Positions 40,922 to 45,933 of a stretch of DNA of 45,933 nt are shown here, piece by piece (positions within the stretch are counted from its first letter, which is position 1; the number at the start of each line of letters is the position of its first letter). A model generated the notes under the pieces. It was given only the letters and a program-made list of their open reading frames with translations, searched no databases and was not told the origin of the DNA. This DNA comes from Desulfobacterales bacterium (GTDB taxonomy: Bacteria; Desulfobacterota; Desulfobacteria; Desulfobacterales; JAEINQ01). Both the position numbers and the translations under genes were made by a program. The DNA is taken from NCBI GenBank assembly GCA_016342285.1, contig JAEINQ010000058.1:1-45933 (forward strand). The letters are read 5' to 3'.

Positions 40922-41905
40922 ATGAAAAAAAGAATTACTGCGATTGCTCTGATCCTGGCGATCCTGGTTCTCGGCTGCGCGCCCTCCATCAGGCTCACCT
41001 CCGATGCCACCGACCCCCTCGAAGAATTCACCCTGGAAGGCAACGGCCGGACAAAAATTCTGGTGATCCCCATTCGCGGCTTCATCACAGACCAGCCGGG
41101 AATCGGCCTGCTCAGGACCCGGCCGAGCATGGTGCAGGAAGTGGTGGCCCATCTTAAAAAAGCGGCAAAAGATCCGGCCATCCGGGCCGTGGTGCTCAAG
41201 ATCAACACCCCGGGCGGCACGGCCACAGCATCGGACATCCTCTACAACGAACTGATGGTCTATAAGGAGAAGTCCGGGGCCAAGGTGGTGGCTGCCATGA
41301 TGGATCTGGCCACCTCAGGCGGGTATTACCTGGCCCTTGGCGCCGATCGGATCATGGCTCATCCCACCACGGTGACCGGATCGGTGGGGGTGATCTTCAT
41401 GAGGCCCCGGGTGACCGGACTCATGGACAAGATCGGGGTGGGGGTCGAAGTCAACAAGTCCGGCCGCAACAAGGACATGGGCTCGCCGTTTCGCGAGGCC
41501 ACGGCGGAAGAGGCCGCCATTTTACAGGGGGTGACCGACGGCCTGGCCCGTCGCTTTATGGGCCTGGTGGCCGAGCACCGCGGGCTCTCCGGCGAAGCCA
41601 TGGCCCAGGTGGCCACGGCCCGCATCTACCTGGCCGAAGAAGCGGTTGCCGCCGGCCTCGTCGACCGGATCGGGTATCTGAAAGATGCCGTGAACGAAGC
41701 CCGCAAGTTGACCGGACTCGCCGAAAAAGAGAGCCGCCTGGTGGTCTACCGCCGTAGCGCGTATCCCGACGACAACCTTTACAACACCACCACCATGGCA
41801 ACGCCAGATCGTTCGCCCGCCCTGGTCCACCTGGGCATCGAAGGACTTTTGCCAACGCTGTCGCCGGGGTTTTACTACCTTTGGCCGGCGATGACGCCTT
41901 ATTAA
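40922..41905 (+). CDS. sppA: Signal peptide peptidase SppA-like lipoprotein
   Basis: A membrane-bound serine protease that degrades leftover signal peptides or membrane proteins. It has 327 residues, the short single-domain form. It starts with a lipoprotein signal, LILAILVLGC (Cys19), unlike the usual membrane-helix anchor. Catalytic residues are Ser132 (DLATSGGYYLALGADRI) and the general base Lys184 (SGRNKDMGSPFR); INTPGGT forms the oxyanion side. All are present, so activity is expected, in the periplasm. ATG follows GGAGG. Convergent with the RGS-domain gene. Confidence 0.92.
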   Translation: MKKRITAIALILAILVLGCAPSIRLTSDATDPLEEFTLEGNGRTKILVIPIRGFITDQPGIGLLRTRPSMVQEVVAHLKKAAKDPAIRAVVLKINTPGGTATASDILYNELMVYKEKSGAKVVAAMMDLATSGGYYLALGADRIMAHPTTVTGSVGVIFMRPRVTGLMDKIGVGVEVNKSGRNKDMGSPFREATAEEAAILQGVTDGLARRFMGLVAEHRGLSGEAMAQVATARIYLAEEAVAAGLVDRIGYLKDAVNEARKLTGLAEKESRLVVYRRSAYPDDNLYNTTTMATPDRSPALVHLGIEGLLPTLSPGFYYLWPAMTPY

Positions 41906-41962
41906 ACAAATTCATACGTATGGTACACAGTTTATGAATCGAAGCACTTGGTCACACTGTGG

Positions 41963-42685
41963 CTATATTTTTTTAACAGTGGATTCGATATCCTTGAGTT
42001 CCTTGGCCAGAACCTTTTTGGCGTCATCGGCCTTGGCGTCCATCTTTTTGACCTGTGCTTCGTAATTGTTGATCGCTGCAAGGACCTTTTCCTTGAGGGG
42101 CCCGGGATCCTGGTAATAGGGATTGTCCTTGGGATTCTTGTTCAGATGGACAATGAACCGGTGCCAGGTATCCGTTTCCATCAATCGGCCGATTTCGCCG
42201 CGGGTCGGCTTGTCCAGGGCTTTGCACGGTTTCCATGATTTGCTCTTGGCACAGGCATCCCACTGGGACCTGAGCTTGCCATCGATATTGAGTTGTTGTT
42301 TGGCCCCGTCCTTGATGTATTCCTCATACACCTTCTCGGGCTTCCCCTTGTACCCCTTGTAGTAGTAGAGAAAGTTCTCTTCGCTGTGTTCGCTCTTGCA
42401 GAAACCGTAAAAAGCCTTCCGAAGCTTCTTGTCCTTATTAACCATGGCGAACTTGAGGTTGGAAGGCGACTTGTCCGTCATTTTCTCGAGTTTTTCCAGA
42501 TTGGGGCCCAGGTCCTTGTCGAATTTGACGTAGGAGGACAGTTTCTTCAGTTTCGCCTTCTTCAGGGCGCTTTCTGCCGATTTTTTGGCTTTCTGCCAGT
42601 CGGCGCGCAAACTTCCGGCCAGACACGGCGTTGAAAGGCTCACGATCAGGGCCAAACTCAGACACAAAACAGCCAAACGCTTCAT
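41963..42685 (-). CDS. Exported protein with an RGS (regulator of G-protein signalling) domain
   Basis: A 240-residue protein with a cleavable signal peptide (LAVLCLSLALIVSLSTPCLA) and a Lys-rich helical start. Residues about 86-181 match the eukaryotic RGS domain well: KAFYGFCKSEHSEENFLYYY (helix 3-4 with the SEENxxFW-type motif), KVYEEYIKDGAKQQLNI (helix 5 and the VN/LN-D turn) and EIGRLMETDTWHRFIVH (helix 8, like LMEKDSxxRFL). The C-terminal tail (about 195-240) is a charged helix. RGS domains speed GTP hydrolysis by heterotrimeric G proteins, which bacteria lack, and this one should be in the periplasm. A strong GGAGGAG site precedes ATG at 42685. Its role is unknown. Confidence 0.85.
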   Translation of the reverse strand: MKRLAVLCLSLALIVSLSTPCLAGSLRADWQKAKKSAESALKKAKLKKLSSYVKFDKDLGPNLEKLEKMTDKSPSNLKFAMVNKDKKLRKAFYGFCKSEHSEENFLYYYKGYKGKPEKVYEEYIKDGAKQQLNIDGKLRSQWDACAKSKSWKPCKALDKPTRGEIGRLMETDTWHRFIVHLNKNPKDNPYYQDPGPLKEKVLAAINNYEAQVKKMDAKADDAKKVLAKELKDIESTVKKI

Positions 42686-42885
42686 GATGTTCTCCTCCTT
42701 TTTGTCGGGTGAATGCATCCCTTGCAAAGCAGCCAAAATCCGGTTACCATTGCCAAGCCAATGCGAAGAGAACCCATTTGCCGGGCTGAGAATCTCTCCC
42801 ATGGATAGTTTGACCTCATGCTGGCCAAAGTGAACATAATCTATACACACCTGACACGCCCGGAGCAAGATGAAACCTTTTTGAC

Positions 42886-44277
42886 ATGACGCATGAATCC
42901 GACAAAGAGTCCGGTCCCATGCAGACGGCGGCCCTGATTGTCGCCACCCTGACCTCTTTTCTGCTCCCCTTCATGGGCTCTTCGGTCAATATCGCCCTGC
43001 CCGAAATACAAAAGGATTTCTCGGTGGATGCCGTGACGCTGAGTTGGGTAGCCACGGCCTTTCTGCTGGCCGCCGCCGTCTCCCTGGTCCCCTTCGGCAA
43101 ACTGGCCGATATCTACGGCCGAAAAAAAGTTTTCTTTTACGGCACCCTCCTTTACACCCTGGCCTCACTGGCCTGCGGCGTAGCACCGTCGGCCGCCTTT
43201 CTCATTGTTGCCCGCATCTTCCAGGGCGCTGGCAGCGCCATGATCTTTTCCACGGGAATCGCCATCCTTTCGTCGGTCTACCCCCCGGAACAAAGAGGCC
43301 GGGTCCTGGGCTTCAACGTGGCGGCCGTCTATACCGGGCTGTCCTGCGGACCCTTTTTCGGTGGAATGCTCACGGCGTATTTGGGTTGGCGAAGCATTTT
43401 CTTTCTCAATCTGCCCCTGTGCCTGCTCATTGTCTACCTGATCGTCACCCGGTTGCACAGCGAGTGGGCCGAAGCCCGAGGCGAGGCGTTCGACATGGTC
43501 GGCGCCCTGATTTACGCCGGGGCCGTCATCGCCTTGATGCTCGGTTTCGCCCGGCTACCTGGGTTTGCCGGCCTGATTCTGACCGGAGCCGGCCTGGCAG
43601 GTTTTGGCGTCTTTGCCGTCTGGGAAATCCGGGTCCGTTTTCCGGTCTTCGAAGTTCGCCTCTTTACCGAAAACCGGGTCTTTGCCTTTTCCTGCATCGC
43701 TGCGCTGATCAACTACAGCGCCACCTACGCCGTCACCTTTCTTCTCAGCCTGTATCTTCAATACATTCAGGCCCTGAGCCCCCAGCAGGCAGGCGCCGTG
43801 CTCATGGTCCAGCCGGTTCTCATGGCTTTTTGCTCGCCCCTGGCCGGCCGGCTCTCCGACCGGATCGAGCCGCGCCTGCTCTCTTCCCTGGGCATGGCCC
43901 TGACCGCCAAGGGCCTGGCCCTGCTCTCTTTTGTCCACGACGGCACCTCGATTCCCTTTATCTTTGGCTGCCTGGTTCTGGTGGGTATCGGTTTCGGCCT
44001 GTTCTCTTCGCCCAACATGAACGCCATCATGGGGTCGGTCGAGCGCCGGTATTACGGCATTGCCTCCGGGTCGGTGGGCACCATGCGGGTGCTGGGCCAG
44101 ATGCTCAGCATGGGGATTGCCACCATGATCTTTACCCGGTTCATCGGGCACCGGCAAATCGTCCCGTCCCTATACCCGGACTTTATCGAGGCCGTCTCCT
44201 GGGCCCTTCGCACCTTTTCCATCCTTTGCGCCGTCGGTATCTTCTTTTCCCTGGTGCGGGGCCGGTTGAGAGATTGA
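42886..44277 (+). CDS. MFS efflux transporter, DHA2 family (14 helices)
   Basis: A 463-residue proton-driven exporter. Marks: LLPFMGSSVNIALPEIQKDF in helix 1, FGKLADIYGRKKVF between helices 2 and 3, ARIFQGAGSAMIF, and the antiporter motif LSCGPFFGGMLTAYLGWRSI in helix 5. The length and the extra pair of central helices fit DHA2 drug exporters (EmrB/QacA-like). No membrane fusion protein gene is adjacent, so it may act alone. The ribosome site is weak, and an in-frame ATG lies 11 codons downstream. Confidence 0.9.
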   Translation: MTHESDKESGPMQTAALIVATLTSFLLPFMGSSVNIALPEIQKDFSVDAVTLSWVATAFLLAAAVSLVPFGKLADIYGRKKVFFYGTLLYTLASLACGVAPSAAFLIVARIFQGAGSAMIFSTGIAILSSVYPPEQRGRVLGFNVAAVYTGLSCGPFFGGMLTAYLGWRSIFFLNLPLCLLIVYLIVTRLHSEWAEARGEAFDMVGALIYAGAVIALMLGFARLPGFAGLILTGAGLAGFGVFAVWEIRVRFPVFEVRLFTENRVFAFSCIAALINYSATYAVTFLLSLYLQYIQALSPQQAGAVLMVQPVLMAFCSPLAGRLSDRIEPRLLSSLGMALTAKGLALLSFVHDGTSIPFIFGCLVLVGIGFGLFSSPNMNAIMGSVERRYYGIASGSVGTMRVLGQMLSMGIATMIFTRFIGHRQIVPSLYPDFIEAVSWALRTFSILCAVGIFFSLVRGRLRD

Positions 44278-44349
44278 CGGTTCCGAAAAACACCCGATAC
44301 CCTCGTTATGTGTTTTTTTGTCACAGCGGTGCTTTTTGGCCTGCAGTTC

Positions 44350-44457
44350 GTTCGCTCCAGGGTTCGAGGATTCAAGGGGCCGAGGGGCCGAGGAAAACCA
44401 AATATGCACCAGACGCCTTTACTTGAACCCTTGAACCCTTGAACCCTCGAATCCTTT
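44350..44457. repeat. Composite inverted repeat with TTGAACCC-word arms
   Basis: The right arm has three copies of the eight-base word TTGAACCC followed by TCGAATCC (about 44422-44454). The left arm (GGTTCGAGGATTCAAGG, then two GGGGCCGA units) is complementary in part. It lies in the gene-free spacer 44278-44542 between two MFS genes. A TTCGTTCGCTCC stretch at 44347 recalls the core of the other composite repeats. Confidence 0.6.
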
Positions 44458-44542
44458 TCTCCAACTCATCGGGATAAGAACCCGAATTAAATATGCCCCT
44501 TAATTGATTGACACGGCACGGAGCCTCGCTTAGCATTCCCCG

Positions 44543-45736
44543 ATGGAAAGGCATCCCGGCAAAGACAAAGCCATCTCCGCCCTGGCGGCAACCATCTTCA
44601 CCACCAACCTCGGCGGCGGGGCCATTTTGCCCGTCATCGCCCTGTACACGGCCCATCTTGGCCTGAGCATTCAGGCCGGAGGCGTGGTGATTGCTCTCTT
44701 TGCCGTCACCCGGGCACTGGCCCCCCCTGTGGCAGGCCATTTCATCGACCGCCTCGACCCCCACCCCTTCATGGGCTGGGGCATTTTGATCTTCATCGTC
44801 GCATCGGCCGCCCAGGCCGTGCCCCGGGCCGACGTGTTATTTATCGGTCGAACGGTCCAGGGGGTGGGGACCGGCATGGTCACGGTGGCCTGCTATACCC
44901 TCATCTCCCGGCGGTACACCCGTACCAGCCAGTTGCGCATGGCCAACGCCCGGTTCATGGTTCTGGAGATGGTCGGATCCGTCCTCGGTCCGGTGGTCGG
45001 GGCCGAGGTCTTTCGCCTCACCGGCTCCTTTGCCGGCCCCTTTATCGCCAGCGCCATTTTCGGCACCGTCGCCCTGGGGCTCTATCTGGTGCGCAGAGAC
45101 GACATCGGCTGCCACGAGCCTGTCCTGACGCCTTCGGAAACCTCCCATGAGCGAATGCGATTCGCCCCCCTGGGCCTCTGGATTCTGGTGCTGATCTCGG
45201 CCATGAATTTCATTCTCATGTTCATCTGGGGAAGCATGCAGTTCGTCATGCCTTTTTTCGCCCTCTCCAAGGGCATCGGGGTCCATGCCGTGGGCTATTT
45301 TTTCGGGGCACTCTCCTTTGGCATGATCTTTACCATGTGGCTCACCCAGCGCGAGCTTCTCGGCCGCGTCCCCATCACCCCCATGCTGCTGGGCGGCAGC
45401 CTCATCTCCCTTGTCGCCCTGACCGTCCTGGTCCAGACCGACGGTTTCTGGACCTGGCTGATACTGTTCTGGGCCACGGGGGCCGGCGTGGGCCTGGTCT
45501 TTCCCACGCTGCCGTCTTTGGCCGCCGGCGCCATCATCAGCCGGCCCGGCCGCGGGGTGGGTTATCTGGAAATGGGCGGATGGGCCGGCTTTGTCCTGGG
45601 ACCGGTGGTCACCGCCTATCTGGCCGCCGACGGCAACTACGCCCGGGCCTTTCATTTCGAATTGGTCGCCATCTACCTGAGCCCCGTCCTGGCCATCGCC
45701 CTGGGCATGGTCCGCCGCCGCGCCGCCCGGGCCTGA
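44543..45736 (+). CDS. MFS transporter
   Basis: A 397-residue, 12-helix major facilitator protein. Marks: TNLGGGAILPVIALY in helix 1, VAGHFIDRLDPHPFM in the helix 2-3 loop (a weakened form of the usual GxxxDRxGRR), GRTVQGVGTGMVTVACYTLI, and GGWAGFVLGPVVTAYL near the end. The substrate is unknown; sugar or drug efflux are possible. No clear ribosome site precedes ATG. It follows the DHA2 exporter on the same strand, separated by a repeat, so co-transcription is uncertain. Confidence 0.85.
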   Translation: MERHPGKDKAISALAATIFTTNLGGGAILPVIALYTAHLGLSIQAGGVVIALFAVTRALAPPVAGHFIDRLDPHPFMGWGILIFIVASAAQAVPRADVLFIGRTVQGVGTGMVTVACYTLISRRYTRTSQLRMANARFMVLEMVGSVLGPVVGAEVFRLTGSFAGPFIASAIFGTVALGLYLVRRDDIGCHEPVLTPSETSHERMRFAPLGLWILVLISAMNFILMFIWGSMQFVMPFFALSKGIGVHAVGYFFGALSFGMIFTMWLTQRELLGRVPITPMLLGGSLISLVALTVLVQTDGFWTWLILFWATGAGVGLVFPTLPSLAAGAIISRPGRGVGYLEMGGWAGFVLGPVVTAYLAADGNYARAFHFELVAIYLSPVLAIALGMVRRRAARA

Positions 45737-45859
45737 CCCGGCCCTCTCTCCGCACAAATCTCCATCGACACGTTATTTTGAAAGCCTGTCAAGGGATTTC
45801 CGAATTGTGATATGATCGATCAAAATGGCGCAATTGAGACCCATTTAAATTTTGGGTAA

Positions 45860-45933
45860 CTGTTCACGGGGTTGAAACGATACGGCGTTCCGAACCCTCG
45901 CACGGTAAGCGTTTACAGGGTGCCGTAGATGCG
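45860..45933 (+). repeat. Dispersed 75-base repeat, direct copy at the window edge
   Basis: Matches the minus strand of 32399-32473 at most positions (CTGTTCACGGGGTTGAAACG, the block GGCGTTCCGAACCCTCG, and the end CCGTAGATGCG). It may continue beyond the window. The spacer 45737-45859 before it has no gene. Confidence 0.8.

Noticed and set aside
44400..44460. Short tandem units resembling a CRISPR array or tRNA T-loop
   Set aside because: Units are 8 bases with no spacers, and no tRNA arms can be formed around TTCGAATCC.

Overview
The window looks like a piece of a Gram-negative, probably anaerobic bacterial chromosome. The best guess is the Desulfobacterota (Desulfosarcina/Desulfobacterium-like). 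The reasons are high-GC coding DNA, a NhaD antiporter, a phenylacetate-CoA ligase, a tripartite tricarboxylate transporter operon, a double-length UvrA, and intergenic spaces crowded with repeats. This assignment is inference; no rRNA or complete tRNA gene is present.

Positions 54-6406 form an AT-richer integrated element. It is bounded by 16-base att-like cores that resemble the 3' end of tmRNA (ssrA). A leftward operon runs ribbon-helix-helix protein, 54-aa protein, replication initiator, excisionase, tyrosine integrase. Behind it lie at least three gene cassettes separated by attC-type sites (5154-5220, 5680-5744, 6172-6232, and a weaker 4133-4208). No integron integrase is present, so this is a CALIN-like array carried on a small site-specific element.

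From 6523 on the DNA is ordinary high-GC chromosome. It holds a Bcr/CflA-type efflux pump, an HDOD protein, a tandem universal stress protein, pyruvate kinase, an EmrE-type transporter, an ICMT-like methyltransferase and an Ntn-hydrolase lipoprotein acylase. Next is a two-gene Slam (type XI secretion) unit whose probable cargo fuses a FecR domain to a TbpB-like C-terminal barrel. A solute uptake operon follows (GntR/UTRA regulator, DUF6282 hydrolase, TctC, TctB, TctA), then a 1785-residue UvrA with four ATPase modules.

The right third carries a TetR regulator, a vWA-FHA-FHA membrane protein behind a near-consensus promoter, a cold-shock protein with a long leader, and a NhaD antiporter with a PAS domain inserted between membrane segments. 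It continues with RecX, PaaK, an EamA transporter, an SppA lipoprotein, an exported protein with a clear eukaryote-like RGS domain, and two MFS transporters.

The intergenic spaces hold several dispersed repeat families. The most striking are composite inverted repeats whose two arms are made of short 8-10 base words. The arms are complementary within a locus but use a different word at each locus, while some share a conserved core that is inverted in one copy.
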